Positions 1-10,567 of a DNA stretch of 64,000 nucleotides are shown in pieces (within the stretch, counting starts at the first letter, position 1; the number at the start of each line of letters is the position of its first letter). The position numbers and the translations under genes were made by a program. The notes under the pieces are model-generated. The model was given only the letters and a program-made list of their open reading frames with translations. It did no database searches and was not told the DNA's origin. Location of the stretch: the NCBI GenBank assembly GCA_907165275.2, contig OU015649.1, positions 10,260,001 to 10,324,000 on the forward strand. Reading direction: 5' to 3'. Source of the stretch: Zygaena filipendulae. Lineage: Eukaryota; Arthropoda; Insecta; Lepidoptera; Zygaenidae.

Positions 1-3000
1 CTTCAGTTGAAGACAAGGATACAGTTGTTTGTTTCCTACTCTCCCATGTGATTACGTTCTTTCCTAATTTCACGACTATACCCGTGAAAGACTTTCTATC
101 ATACGCACCGCCCCAATCTGCATCTACGTACGCACGCAAATCTGTGTCTCCCGACTTTCGGAATGTTAAACAAAGATTTGAGGTACCTTTAAGATATCTT
201 AAGACTCTTGTCGCGCATTTAAAGTGTGTTTCGTCGTAACACGAATTAAACTGGGAAAGAACACTCACAGAATGTGCTATATCCGGTCGCGTATTAACTG
301 CTAAATAATTCAGACATCCTATCAAGCTTTGATATGGCAGTTTGCAAGAAGAATCAGCTGATTTCTCTAATTTGATTCCCACTTCCATCGGAGTGGTTAC
401 AGGGTTTGCGTCACCCATATTAAAGTCACTCAAGACATTCAGAATGAACTGTTCTTGATCTAGATAAATAACATCTTTATCCCTTCTCAATCTCATTCCT
501 AAAACATGCCTGGCCGTTCCTAAGTCTTTTACCTTAAATCTTTTCGACAAATCTGCCATTAAACGCTCTTTTTCAGTCACAGAATTATAAAATACAAATA
601 TATCGTCAACATATATAAGAACAATTAGTTTTTTGTTATCATCTAACTGTTTTTGATATAAACATGGCTCTATTTTCGACTGTGTAAAACCTAAAGATAA
701 CATTTCACCATCTAACTCATTGAACCAAGCGTTAGATGCTTGCTTTAACCCGTACAATGATCGCTCAAGCTTACAAACTTTTGTTTCTTGACCTTTAACT
801 ATAGCACCCTTTGGTTGAAGCATGTAAATGTTTTCTTTGATTTTACCATACAAGAACGCAGTTGTAACATCCCATTGGTCAATAAACCAACCATACTCAA
901 CTGCTAAAGAAAATAACATACGTAAAGTAGAGCTACGTACAACAGGTGAATAAGTTTCAAAATAGTCTATACCACGTACTTGTGTAAAACCTTTCGCTAC
1001 TAGCCTGGCTTTATACTTTGTTACCTTGCCGTCGCTATCTTTCTTGATTTTAAATATCCATTTACATTGAATCGGTTTTTTGTCAGCTGGAAGATCAACT
1101 AACTTCCATGTCTTGTTCTCCTTCAGTGATTCAAGCTCTTCATTCATCGCTTTCATCCACAAGTCACTATCAGGTCTAGACAACGCCTCTTCAACCGTCA
1201 ATGGATCACCATCAATATTAGCTATTGCAACGTTCAATCCATAGTAATCAACTGGTCTACGTTCTCTTAAGGGATATCTTCGCTCTATTTGTTCAGGAAC
1301 TACATCAATCTGCGCAGGTATGACTTCCATCTCTGGATTTTCATGAAGTTCTGCATGACTCCGTTCTTGCGAGCTGGATGCAGGTTCAATCGTGGAATCT
1401 GCTTCCAAGCGCTCCTCCACGCTATGTTCATTACTGTCTGGTGCGGTGTTATTTACAGGTTCTATTTGTTCCTCCTCTAGATTTATAGGAACAACTGTTT
1501 CTCTCACCACTTCAACCTTTTTATTTCCAGGAAAAACATTTTCTAAAAATTTTACGTCTCTCGCAACTGTTACTTTGTAGGTCTTTGGATCTATTAGCCG
1601 ATATCCTTTCTGGTTGTCTGGATAGCCAATAAAAATCAAAGGTTCCGTTTTCTTATCAAGTTTGCGTCTCTTCTGTTTAGGTATCAATTGAAAAGCTAAA
1701 CATCCGAAAACTTTTAGATGACTTAAATCTATTTCTTTTCCTGTCCAAAGTTTTTCTGGTACCGCATTAGTTACAGCCTTTGTAGGACTTCTGTTCTTTA
1801 AATATACAACAGTATTTACTGCTTCTGCCCAATACATTTTACTTAGGTTCGCTTCAGATAATAATGTTCTTGCCTTCTCAATGATGGTACGGTTTGCCCG
1901 TTCTGCCACACCATTTTGTTCCGGTGTATAGGGCACAGTCGTCTGATGTTTTATACCTGCAGACTTTAAAAAGTTAGTAAATTCTCTATTACAATATTCT
2001 TTACCACCATCGGATCTCAGGCATTTTATCGACTTGTTTGTCTCGTTTTCTACTTCCGCCTTATATTCACGAAACTTATCAAAAACTTGACTTTTATTTC
2101 TCAAAAAATAAACATGTGTTTTTCGAGTAAAATCGTCAATAAATAATAAAACATACCTCGAACCACTAAGTGAGCATTCTTCTATCGGACCGCAAACATC
2201 GGTGTGTACGATCTCTAGAATTTCACTTGCTTTCGTACCTCTATTTTTAAAAGGACTCTTCACGGTTTTTCCTTCAATACAAGGAATACACGGTTCACGT
2301 AAATCATTCATGTTAAATTGAATGCCACGGACGAGCACTTTTAATTTATCCATATAATTTCGACTTAAATGAGCTAATCTTTTGTGCCAAAGGTTTGAAA
2401 TATTATTTTCATTTTGACTTGACAATGTCAAATTGACGACACAACAATTTTCTTCTTTTAATTCGAAAATTCCATCGACTTCTTGACAGTTCGCAACTAG
2501 GCGGTTTTCCTTTTTAATAACACAACCTTCTTTGTCAAAATTAATATTATAATTTTTCTTGGTCAAATCGCTCACCGAAATAAGATTCATGGATAAATCA
2601 GGGATATGTAAAACATCTTCTAAAAATAGTTTCTCGTTTCCGCTGACTGAAGGCTCAGCATTCCCTCTTCCTTGTACTCGTAGCTTTTCACCGTTCGCTA
2701 CCGTTACAATCATATTACCCTTTTCTGGTTTGTACGACAACAATTTTTTCTTGTTGTGGGTCATATGATTTGAACAACCACTATCGAGGTACCACTTATC
2801 TTTAACGATCGCCTTCTTTGTACTCAGGCAGACATTCGTAGTTTTAGACCTCTCTTTACATTGGGACGCTTTATGTCCAGGTTCGTGACACTTAAAACAT
2901 TTATATACAAATTTCTGCTTACGATCTGTGGTTTTAGATGTAGATCTTGCTTCATTTTGTATCTTCTTAGTCACAAGAGCTAGTTCAGGATTTAAAGTTG

Positions 3001-3574
3001 ACTGGCTCTGTCGACTTCCTTCTTGCAACAACTTGGTCTTGATTTGCTCTAATGTGATTTCTTGGCCACTGTTATCTACAGCCATTATAAGAGGGCTGTA
3101 TTCAGGAGTCAATCCACCAAGCAAAATCGATATGATCCAATCGTCGTTTATCTTGGAATCAATATCTGCCAACTGTTGTGTAAGAAACGTCACACTAGAA
3201 ATATATTTTTCCATTGATTCAAAGCTCTCTAATTTACAGCTCCAGAGCTCTCTTTGAAGACGAATTCTTCTACCCCAGCCCTTGTCTTCATAGACCTTTT
3301 GTAAATTACACCAAGCTTCTCTCGCTGTTTTGACATTATATACATGTACAAAACATTCGGGCTCAAGCAAAAAGCAAATCGTCGTCCTGGCCTTGCGATC
3401 TACATCCTTGTAAGAGTCTTCAACCTCTTCTTTTTCAATGACATGCCACCAGTTTCGGTTTTCCAGATAGTTCTTCACCATAAACTTCCAGTTTGCATAT
3501 TCGGATGCACCTTTTAGTTTTTTTATTCCGCTTAATCCACAGTTATTTTGTTCAGAGTTATTTTGTTCCGACAT
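1..3574 (-). CDS. Copia-type Gag-Pol polyprotein (3' partial)
   Basis: One frame, ATG at 3574-3572, stays open for 1191 codons to the window edge; codon phase at the two ends agrees. In order: Gag with a zinc knuckle CX2CX4HX4C at residues 226-239; protease with DSG at D264 in a WYLDSGCSNH context; integrase with an HHCC region near residue 400 and the D459, D522, E558 triad (D-X35-E between the last two) followed by NGVAER; reverse transcriptase from about residue 835 with YVDD at 988-991 and LYGLKQA upstream; RNase H with VDADW at about 1150. It ends in the conserved TVSLSST stretch just before the edge, so only a few dozen residues are probably missing. The product makes virus-like particles and copies and integrates the element. 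No stop or frameshift was found. Confidence 0.95.
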   Translation of the reverse strand, partial: MSEQNNSEQNNCGLSGIKKLKGASEYANWKFMVKNYLENRNWWHVIEKEEVEDSYKDVDRKARTTICFLLEPECFVHVYNVKTAREAWCNLQKVYEDKGWGRRIRLQRELWSCKLESFESMEKYISSVTFLTQQLADIDSKINDDWIISILLGGLTPEYSPLIMAVDNSGQEITLEQIKTKLLQEGSRQSQSTLNPELALVTKKIQNEARSTSKTTDRKQKFVYKCFKCHEPGHKASQCKERSKTTNVCLSTKKAIVKDKWYLDSGCSNHMTHNKKKLLSYKPEKGNMIVTVANGEKLRVQGRGNAEPSVSGNEKLFLEDVLHIPDLSMNLISVSDLTKKNYNINFDKEGCVIKKENRLVANCQEVDGIFELKEENCCVVNLTLSSQNENNISNLWHKRLAHLSRNYMDKLKVLVRGIQFNMNDLREPCIPCIEGKTVKSPFKNRGTKASEILEIVHTDVCGPIEECSLSGSRYVLLFIDDFTRKTHVYFLRNKSQVFDKFREYKAEVENETNKSIKCLRSDGGKEYCNREFTNFLKSAGIKHQTTVPYTPEQNGVAERANRTIIEKARTLLSEANLSKMYWAEAVNTVVYLKNRSPTKAVTNAVPEKLWTGKEIDLSHLKVFGCLAFQLIPKQKRRKLDKKTEPLIFIGYPDNQKGYRLIDPKTYKVTVARDVKFLENVFPGNKKVEVVRETVVPINLEEEQIEPVNNTAPDSNEHSVEERLEADSTIEPASSSQERSHAELHENPEMEVIPAQIDVVPEQIERRYPLRERRPVDYYGLNVAIANIDGDPLTVEEALSRPDSDLWMKAMNEELESLKENKTWKLVDLPADKKPIQCKWIFKIKKDSDGKVTKYKARLVAKGFTQVRGIDYFETYSPVVRSSTLRMLFSLAVEYGWFIDQWDVTTAFLYGKIKENIYMLQPKGAIVKGQETKVCKLERSLYGLKQASNAWFNELDGEMLSLGFTQSKIEPCLYQKQLDDNKKLIVLIYVDDIFVFYNSVTEKERLMADLSKRFKVKDLGTARHVLGMRLRRDKDVIYLDQEQFILNVLSDFNMGDANPVTTPMEVGIKLEKSADSSCKLPYQSLIGCLNYLAVNTRPDIAHSVSVLSQFNSCYDETHFKCATRVLRYLKGTSNLCLTFRKSGDTDLRAYVDADWGGAYDRKSFTGIVVKLGKNVITWESRKQTTVSLSSTE

Positions 3575-3640
3575 ATTAAGCACAAAAACACGCAAGCACA
3601 ACAATTTACTTTTATTTTATTCTACGATTAGAGTCCTGGG

Positions 3641-3649
3641 CCCATAACC
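3641..3649 (-). other. Copia primer-binding site
   Basis: On the minus strand the element reads GGTTATGGGCCCAGG directly after the LTR end CATCA. This matches the copia-type site that pairs with an internal fragment of initiator tRNA-Met (family knowledge). It fixes the LTR/internal boundary at 3649/3650. Confidence 0.8.
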
Positions 3650-4190
3650 TGATGGAGATTATTTTTGAAAAGTTGAAACAAAGCACTAAACAGCTGTCAC
3701 TACGTATTACCTACTATGTTCCAAAAAGGTTAGCACTTCAACACTTGCTTTACTGCCCTATAGTCTATGGGCACGGTAAATATTTTTACCGTGCTATAAG
3801 TATGTTATATACTACATATTAACTCTTTCGCTATACACAAAATAACAAGCTACAATATACTTAGTTTTATTTGACTATCCCACTTCTCGTTGTTATATTT
3901 TATGACGTAACCCGACATTTATTGTTGTGTTTATTGGTGTAGTTTTAATGCGGTGATCGTGATTATTTATCATAACAAAACCATAAAATGTTTACGAATA
4001 AACACATAGGTGTATGCTGTAATATTTGTTATGTATGTACCGTTACTCTTGAAAATGTTGCGGGGGGTTTCAGCCGGGAACAGTTTGATTAGCACTGGCG
4101 GTTTGCCAACAGTGTCAACGGGGTCATCAAAATATATCATCAATAATGCTCCCCCTAAAATATTGCAAGTTATTGTTGCTGTTGGCAACA
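3650..4190 (-). repeat. Copia 5' LTR (541 bp candidate)
   Basis: Bounded by TGTTGCC at the minus-strand start (4190) and CCATCA at its end (3650), i.e. the usual TG...CA. It lies between unrelated sequence and the primer-binding site. The outer boundary is inferred from the TGTTG start typical of copia LTRs; the partner LTR is not in the window. It should carry the element's promoter and polyadenylation signals. Confidence 0.7.
3771..3794. other. Perfect hairpin in copia LTR
   Basis: GCACGGTAAA and TTTACCGTGC form a perfect 10-bp stem around a 4-nt loop inside the LTR. Function unknown; it could be a protein-binding or RNA structure of the LTR transcript. Confidence 0.6.
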
Positions 4191-4878
4191 TAAATTTATG
4201 ATATCTAATATCTCTTGTACAGGAACCTAATCTTCATTATTCATCATAAAAACTCCCTGTCCATACATGGAACGAATACCACCATTATAACTAATGGTGA
4301 GGTTTATTTCAGCGGTAATAAGCCCAGCATTGTGTCACACGGAAGGCAGACATCAGAAGGTAAGCATCAAAGACGAGTGTAAGCACATAGTCGGAGTTGC
4401 GCTAAAGGACCCCCTCTGAATATAAGGGTGTTGGTTAATGCGAGGGAAACTACAGCCAATGTTTTACACGCAAACCCAACGTTGAAGAGATGAAAAAGAG
4501 TAAAATTTTCTTGTGCTAATAACACATAACGATCAAAGATATAGATTTTATTATTTAGGCACATGCAGATAGAGTTGTTTATATTTAAGAAAATCCATAT
4601 GAAAGAACACTTTATTTAAGTTTAAAAACTCTAAAAAATTCATATTTACGAAGCTTGAAAATATTTAGCTTTAGTCAATAGCTTAGAATTATTCTATTCA
4701 TACCTATCACGTATTATCATTATATTTATTAGATCATTTATTACCTGCCTACCTACCTATCAAATTCTTAGAATAAACCAGGTAAGTTATATCGAAATAT
4801 TTTTTTATTACAAACATATTAAAACCCTCTTTTATAACGTTGAGGAAATAGAGCATCAGAGTTTTATTCGTAACTACC
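4191..4878. other. Non-coding, nothing recognised
   Basis: AT-rich sequence to the right of the copia LTR. No conserved motif, repeat or credible coding region was seen. Confidence 0.5.
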
Positions 4879-5397
4879 CCACTGTTTCCCCCGCGTGAGT
4901 TTCGAAGTTCCTGCAGGAACTCCAAAGTTGCCTAATTTACTCTTTATAACATCAGCTAGTTAACAGTGAAAGTCCTAGTCAAAATCGGTCCAACCGTTGC
5001 GGAGATTCACCCGCGTGAGTTTCAGAATTCCCGCAGGAACTCCACACTTCTTTTATATACCTTGTTCTGATAATAACGAACACAACATATGGACATAGAT
5101 AAGCAATAGTGTGTTAACCCACACTGGAGAAATTTTGAGTAAATCGTGTTTTAAAATTATAGCGTCATTTTCTGTCAACATTTTTTATGTTCAATATTTA
5201 GTCACATACTTAAATAATGTCATAAGGTAAACACATAATTAAAAAACGTTCCCTAACCTTCAGTAAATCGTTCTGAATAGGTAACTTAATTTTGTGGGTT
5301 AACATGTTATTGCTTATCTGCGTCCATATAAAAATAGCGAAATTGGTCCAGTCGTTCACGCGTGATGCTGTGACCAAGGGAAATAGGGATTAATTTT
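4879..5397 (-). repeat. Old Helitron-like repeat split by a MITE
   Basis: Minus-oriented degenerate copy of the element also present intact at 26520-26810. The two share the CCCGCGTGAGTTTCG start, the CATCAGCTA middle and the CCGTGACCAAGGGAAATA end. Comparison shows that 5087-5329 is extra sequence, i.e. a later insertion. Confidence 0.7.
5087..5329. mobile_element. TIR MITE with TA duplication
   Basis: Ends are inverted repeats of about 35 bp: TGGACATAGATAAGCAATA at the left, its complement with two mismatches at the right; both arms continue to TTAACCCACA. It is flanked by TA on both sides and absent from the homologous repeat at 26520-26810. TA target use suggests a Tc1/mariner-like mobiliser (inference). 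No coding capacity. Confidence 0.75.
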
Positions 5398-5635
5398 TAG
5401 CTGTCCCGCGCGGTTTCACCCGCGATAATTTCGAAGTTCCCCGGGAATTGTTCCATACTAACTTTGCAACCCCTTTTCATCCCCTTAGGGGTCGAATTTT
5501 CAAAAATCCTTTCTTATCGGATGCCTACGTCATACAAAGAACACACCCTCCAAGTTTCAGGTCTCTACGATCAGCGGTTTAGGCTGTGCGTTGATCCATC
5601 AGTCATTCAGGACAAAAGATTTTATATAGATACCT
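5398..5635 (-). repeat. Helitron-like repeat, second family
   Basis: Starts TAGCTGTCCCGCGCGGTTTC and continues through CCTTTCTTATCGGATGCCTACG to a CAGTCATTCAGGA end. The reverse complement of the same family lies at about 51700-51985. Non-coding, degenerate. Confidence 0.6.
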
Positions 5636-8600
5636 ATGGAAATATATGTACTAAAAAAGAAGCCTCGACTCTCGAGTATCTCCCTGTGCTTAACTACTCA
5701 AGTACTTACAATGAATACTAAAGACAGCCGTTTACCTAACATCACGGAAAATTTATGAAATTGCAGAGCGATTCAATTAAGAGTTACAACATCATTGTAC
5801 TCCCGGTACGTATTATGTATGAATGCGTGGGAATTATTAGAGGGCATTAGATAAGAAAGTCGTGTTGAATAAATGAGAGGGATGCTACCTCCACTGGGGC
5901 GAAAAATGCGAATGTCGGGTAATTTATTGTGAATAATAAGAGATGTTCCGCAACGTGGTTCTAACTCGAGGAAATGGGCCCGACAAGGAGACACTTCGCT
6001 ATTTGCTACTAGATTAACCTAAAGGCAACATTGTTACCTTTTATATCTGTATATAAGTATACGAAATAAACCAACTAAATTATGTTATCTATAAATAAAA
6101 TCAAAGCTTTCACTAATATATAACAACTAGCAATGAAAAATTCCTACTCCGAATCTGAATTGATCTATCTGTATTGGTCAACCGAATACATTGATTTTAT
6201 TCGTAGGTACCTAAAATTACTTAAAAGAATACATACTCACAAAATCTTTTACAGTTCCAACTTCTTACACACAACGCACAAGTGTTATGTATTTTTCTCA
6301 AAGAAACATATTAAAAAGAAAAAAAGCTTTACGTTACAGTTCAAGTCGTACTTAGTCGAATCGCCATTTCAAAAGAAAGTATACCGCAGTGAAAGCGGTC
6401 TGTAAATAAATCGTTCTAAGGAAACAATGCGTGTATTGTTCACTTGTAAATTGCTTCAAATAACTCACCTGAATAGTGTATCTAACATAACACTTTGAAC
6501 TTTGCCACGGTCCAGATAAAATCTCAATATAACATCTCACTTTCATTGAAAAGAAACTACAATAGTATTTCAAGCTGGAAGTTTTCTATTCTTTGTATTT
6601 GTTTATTGCAGCTAACTTTAATGAAACATTGTAGCTACAAAAAGTATGTTCTTGTTATTTAATATTACTTTAAAAAGTGTTGAGATCATATTGACGAAAA
6701 TAGTTTTGAAAAAACAATAGAAAAAATATTGATAAAAATTAAAATTTACTATAATTTTTAAATAGACATAGATTTAAAACCAATTTATTTGTTAAATTCA
6801 GCAAAAAAGAAGGACCACATTTAAATAAATGTAGTGTAATTATCCACCTGATAAAATATGTTATTACCTAGAATACCTACTTATTGTAGTTCATTTATGA
6901 AATAAATTTAATTGGGTACTAAATATTGCAAATAAATGCAAGTGTGCATACCTAGTACTATATTGTTGTTACGAAACTGAATAGACTTTGTTTAATTTGT
7001 AAATTCATATTATATTGATCGAACAATAGAGTCAGGCTGCAAGCATGACCTAGATATCCATAACGCAAGTGACCTGGCATGAAAGCCTGTTAATTCGGTT
7101 AGACAGATGCAGGGATGCCGGGCTCCATTCTGTTTCTGATGTTAAGTTGTGCTTGAGCCTATATGACGAAGCGTTGAATTAATAGTAGCCGTCGAATGAC
7201 GTTGAGATGGCTTAATATGTAAAGCGTAACGATGCACTTTACGATTAATACGAACTAGTAAGTGAAGAACCAAATTGGTTTAGGTACCTGCTAGTAAACT
7301 ACAATTAGCCAAAGTTCGAATAGAATACTTTAAAACTGTACAATGCTTAGTTACACGCTTCTCTACCTAGATGTTGGGTCGAACATTATACTCTAAGCTG
7401 TTATTTGCGGCGGCGTTTGCTCCAGTCAGCGACTCTGCAGCAGCATTCTACAAACGCCGCCAGGGACCCGGTCTCTGCGGTGAGTTATGTTTAGTGTACA
7501 AATATGAAATGAAAAAGAAATTCAGCGATAATAAATAATAATCTTCCCAAAATACCCGAGGAACATAAACCTGTTTAACAAACTAGAACTTGCTATTACA
7601 AAACGAAAGGTCGCGATTAACATAATTAAAATTTATGAAATAAAATTTTATATTTTCTAATTTTCAAGGATAAGCGAATACAAGGTACGGGGAATTCACG
7701 CAACAAAATAATAGAGGCGCAGCGGCAAGTGTTAGGTTTAATCTCCTTTTATATTTGATGAGGCTTACCCTCATCAGCAAAGCTAAAATGTAATACAAAG
7801 TTGGAGTTTAGTGCTGCGAACGCCATTAATTACTATCACATACAACTAGGTATAAATATTATAATGTAATCATTAAGAAAATATTTTCAACTGGTTGCAC
7901 GACCTTTTTACTATACCTACCCAGAGTTTTTGTAACATTTATACTTTACTATAGCAAAAATTTGTTGATTGTTTACAAACAAACGAACGAACAGATAGAC
8001 GTGATTAGTTCTTTACTCCAGGTCTTCCAGCTAAGATTGTGCAAAATATCTCGTCGACCAGTTGCTTTTTTGAACCGGGTTAAAGATCACGATAATATGA
8101 TCTTTAAACAAATTAGGTATCTTCATGTATCTTCACACTAATTTAAATTGGATAAAGCAGTGACCATAGAAAAAAGTCAGTTGTTACCGTTCTTTTTAAG
8201 GTAACACCAAATATTTTAATACGTAGGTATCTAGCTTAAATAAATGTAGACACCACTTTTTAAAAAGGTTTAAAAGGTAAAATAAACAGTACAGCTTTGA
8301 CGAAACATCTGAAACAAGCTCCAATATTCGAGTAAGATACGGCAGGTGAGGTGACCGTAAAAAGTTTGATAAAGGGTACAATAACGGGCCCATATTGGGT
8401 ATACAGGCATAAATTAGCATATATCACAGACGTGTGACAAAATGCCTCCGCTCCGTTGACTTAATGAACGAGGAGCAACGTGATTAAACGCCTTTACGTT
8501 GTAGTTGCAAGGTGGGTGTGCGGCTGTTGTGAGACGAGTGGCAGTAGAAATTTAGCAATTAGTTGGTGTAACGCGTACATCTCTTATTGATGAAGAGCCT

Positions 8601-9015
8601 GGAGACGATGACGCTGAGATACCTATAACTGGCTATACTAACGTGTGTAGTGCGAACGGCCCAATTTAGTCAATCAAACTGTCGGTTTCGGTTCAGTGCA
8701 CAGGAATATTGTGATTATTTACCAATAATGTTTGTTTATGACAGACTCATTAGTCTCACCATATAGTACTTACCCCCCCCCCCCAATCCATTTTTTTTTA
8801 TAATGTGTGCAATAAAATGTGTATTGCGCAATATAATCTAATTTATTTGACATATTTTATTATTAGTGACCCCCGTAAAATTCAAATTTCAGGCTGAAAC
8901 CGCGCCTGACTATAATATGTACTACTTCGGCATTTGTGTCCTTCTACGAGCTATCGTATAAGTTCTTAATACATATTCGCGTACCTTTTCTGGAAAGATC
9001 TTAGTTCTAAGATAA
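5636..9015. other. Non-coding AT-rich spacer
   Basis: No supportable gene in 3.4 kb. Visible items are a GC-rich patch at 7405-7480 with 11-bp inverted repeats (7409-7419 and 7451-7461) followed by a strong splice-donor match GCG/GTGAGT at 7480, and a run of 12 C at 8773-8784. An open frame at 6133-6405 has AT-rich, low-information composition and I do not call it. Confidence 0.5.
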
Positions 9016-9807
9016 TCTAATATATATAAATCACGTGTCACGTTGTTTGTCCGCGATGGACTCCGAAACTACTGAACTGATTTTAATAAAATTTTGCAAC
9101 CATTTATAATATGGTCCAACTTAAAAGATAGGATAATTTTTATCCCGGAATTCCCTCGGGAACTGAAGGACATAGAGTACTTTTTTCCCGCAACCTCCGC
9201 GGGAACTCTGAAATTACCGCGGATGAAATCGCGGGGGACAGCTAGTCTTAATATAATATATATAAATCACGTGTCACGTTGTTTGTCCGCGATGGACTCC
9301 GAAACTACTCAACGGATTTTGATAAAATTTTGCAACCATTTATAATATGGTCCAACTTAAAAGATAAGATAGTTTTTATCCCGGAATTGCCCCGGGAACT
9401 GAAGGAGATAGAGTACTTTTTTCCCGCAACCTCCGCGGGAACTCTGAAATTACCGCGGATGAAATCGCGGGGGACAGCTAGTCTTAATATAATATATATA
9501 AATCACGTGTCACGTTGTTTGTCCGCGATGGACTCCGAAACTACTCAACGGATTTTGATAAAATTTTGCAACCATTTATAATATGGTCCAACTTAAAAGA
9601 TAAGATAGTTTTTATCCCGGAATTGCCCCGGGAACTGAAGAAGATAGATTACTTTTTTCCCGCAACCTCCGCGGGAACTCCGAAATTACCGCGGATGAAA
9701 TCGCGGGGGACAGCTAGTATATATATATAAATCACCTGTCACATTGTTTGTCCGCGATGGACTCCGAAACTACAGAACGGATTTTGATAAAATTTTATAA
9801 CCATTTA
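9016..9807 (+). repeat. Head-to-tail Helitron-like array (3.4 units of ~236 bp)
   Basis: Units end in CAGCTAG followed by T at 9245, 9481 and 9717, giving 236-bp periods. Each has a CCGCGG...CCGCGG-type hairpin just before CTAG, and the first is preceded by A and begins TC. A/TC...CTAG/T is the terminal rule of Helitrons (established). Units 2 and 3 are nearly identical. Unit 4 begins at 9718 and is cut by the DIRS insertion at 9807, resuming at 14883. Short frames inside are by-products of the repeat. Confidence 0.85.
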
Positions 9808-9957
9808 TTATATTTCGTTCGTTTAATTCTTCAGATATAACATTGTAGTACTGTATCGTACTGGCAACATATTGCACCTTTAGAGTAGGTAGTAATAAAA
9901 AAACAAAGTACTGTCTACCTACGAGCGGATAAACGCGGCTCTCGTTCATCATTCTTT
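9808..9957 (+). repeat. DIRS left inverted terminal repeat
   Basis: From 9816 inward (CGTTCGTTTAATTC...) to CTCGTTCATCATTCTTT at 9957, this is the near-perfect inverse of 14694-14842 at the right end. The right repeat has an extra outer extension, a normal asymmetry of DIRS elements. Confidence 0.9.
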
Positions 9958-10016
9958 ATCGTGCAACGGCAACAAGCACACGTTCCCCAAATACTTAAGT
10001 AAGAAAGTTTAGCAAA

Positions 10017-10143
10017 ATGCCTAAACGAAGTGCCGAGGACAAAATAGAATATTATCATTCTAAAATTAAAAAACTGCGCAAGCGCAAAACTAGGAAATTT
10101 TTGGGTTGCTATTAGATTAAGTCATATTTTGTAAACGTTTTAA

Positions 10144-10203
<60 letters not shown>

Positions 10204-10242
10204 TTGTGTACTCGTCCTCGTCAAGCTCTGATGAAAATTCAG
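10017..10242 (+). pseudogene. DIRS gag first exon, interrupted by insertion
   Basis: ATG at 10017 opens a basic N-terminus (MPKRSAEDKIEYYHSKIKK...). After codon 26-27 an insertion of about 105 bp introduces an in-frame TAG at 10113-10115. Coding resumes at about 10200 with a serine run (SSSSSSDENS) and ends at a consensus donor, G/GTAAGT, at 10242. Splicing to 10568 restores an Asp codon and leads in frame into the large gag exon. The basic start plus serine/acidic stretch fits N-termini of lepidopteran DIRS gag proteins (from memory). In this copy full-length gag would need read-through or a downstream start. Confidence 0.7.
10097..10201 (+). mobile_element. Short poly(A)-tailed retro-insert in DIRS gag
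   Basis: About 50 bp of unrelated sequence ends TAAATAAA and is followed by an uninterrupted run of 56 A (10146-10201), sitting between two parts of the gag first exon. This is the form of an LINE-mobilised RNA 3' end. The long pure A run implies recent insertion. Source RNA not recognised. Confidence 0.65.
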
Positions 10243-10567
10243 GTAAGTTTTATTTGGCTATTTACAAGTGAAGTGAAAAATAAATAAATAAAATCATTAA
10301 GTAAAATTTCATATTATCATGCGTTCAGCATCTATAAGCTTCCCTGGAGGTTAACCGTGTGTTATCACGATGGGTTAGCATGATGCTCAGAAAAACCAAC
10401 CTGGCGGTTTGACTGCGGGTCAACACGAAGGTTTTTATGTTTGAAGACTTTAACTTCAACAAATATTATAAAATTGAGTCACATTGTTTTACACCACTTT
10501 ATAAATATATTTTTTATTCTACCCTCAAAAAAAAAAAAATTTAATTAAATATTTTTTGTTCATTCAG
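10243..10567 (+). other. Spliceosomal intron in DIRS gag
   Basis: Donor GTAAGT at 10243 and a pyrimidine-rich acceptor ending TTCATTCAG at 10567. The join is in frame (split Asp codon). No open frame crosses the intron. Introns in DIRS elements are known. Confidence 0.7.

Larger units (their letters stand above)
1..4190 (-). mobile_element. Ty1/copia LTR retrotransposon, 5' portion
   Basis: An LTR retrotransposon on the minus strand enters the window with its 5' LTR at the right (3650-4190), followed leftward by a primer-binding site, a short leader and one long Gag-Pol frame that runs off the left edge. The order protease, integrase, reverse transcriptase, RNase H is diagnostic of Ty1/copia. 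The 3' end and second LTR lie outside the window, so insertion age and target duplication cannot be judged. The uninterrupted frame suggests a young, possibly active copy. Confidence 0.93.

Noticed and set aside
2928..3257. 109-codon plus-strand frame
   Set aside because: Antisense shadow of the copia Gag region.
6133..6405. 90-codon open frame on the plus strand
   Set aside because: Lys/Ser/Tyr/Phe composition expected of AT-rich DNA, no domain, no upstream context.
9094..9730. Three overlapping open frames of 71-100 codons encoding repeated peptides
   Set aside because: They are translations of the Helitron-like array; the peptide repeats because the DNA repeats.
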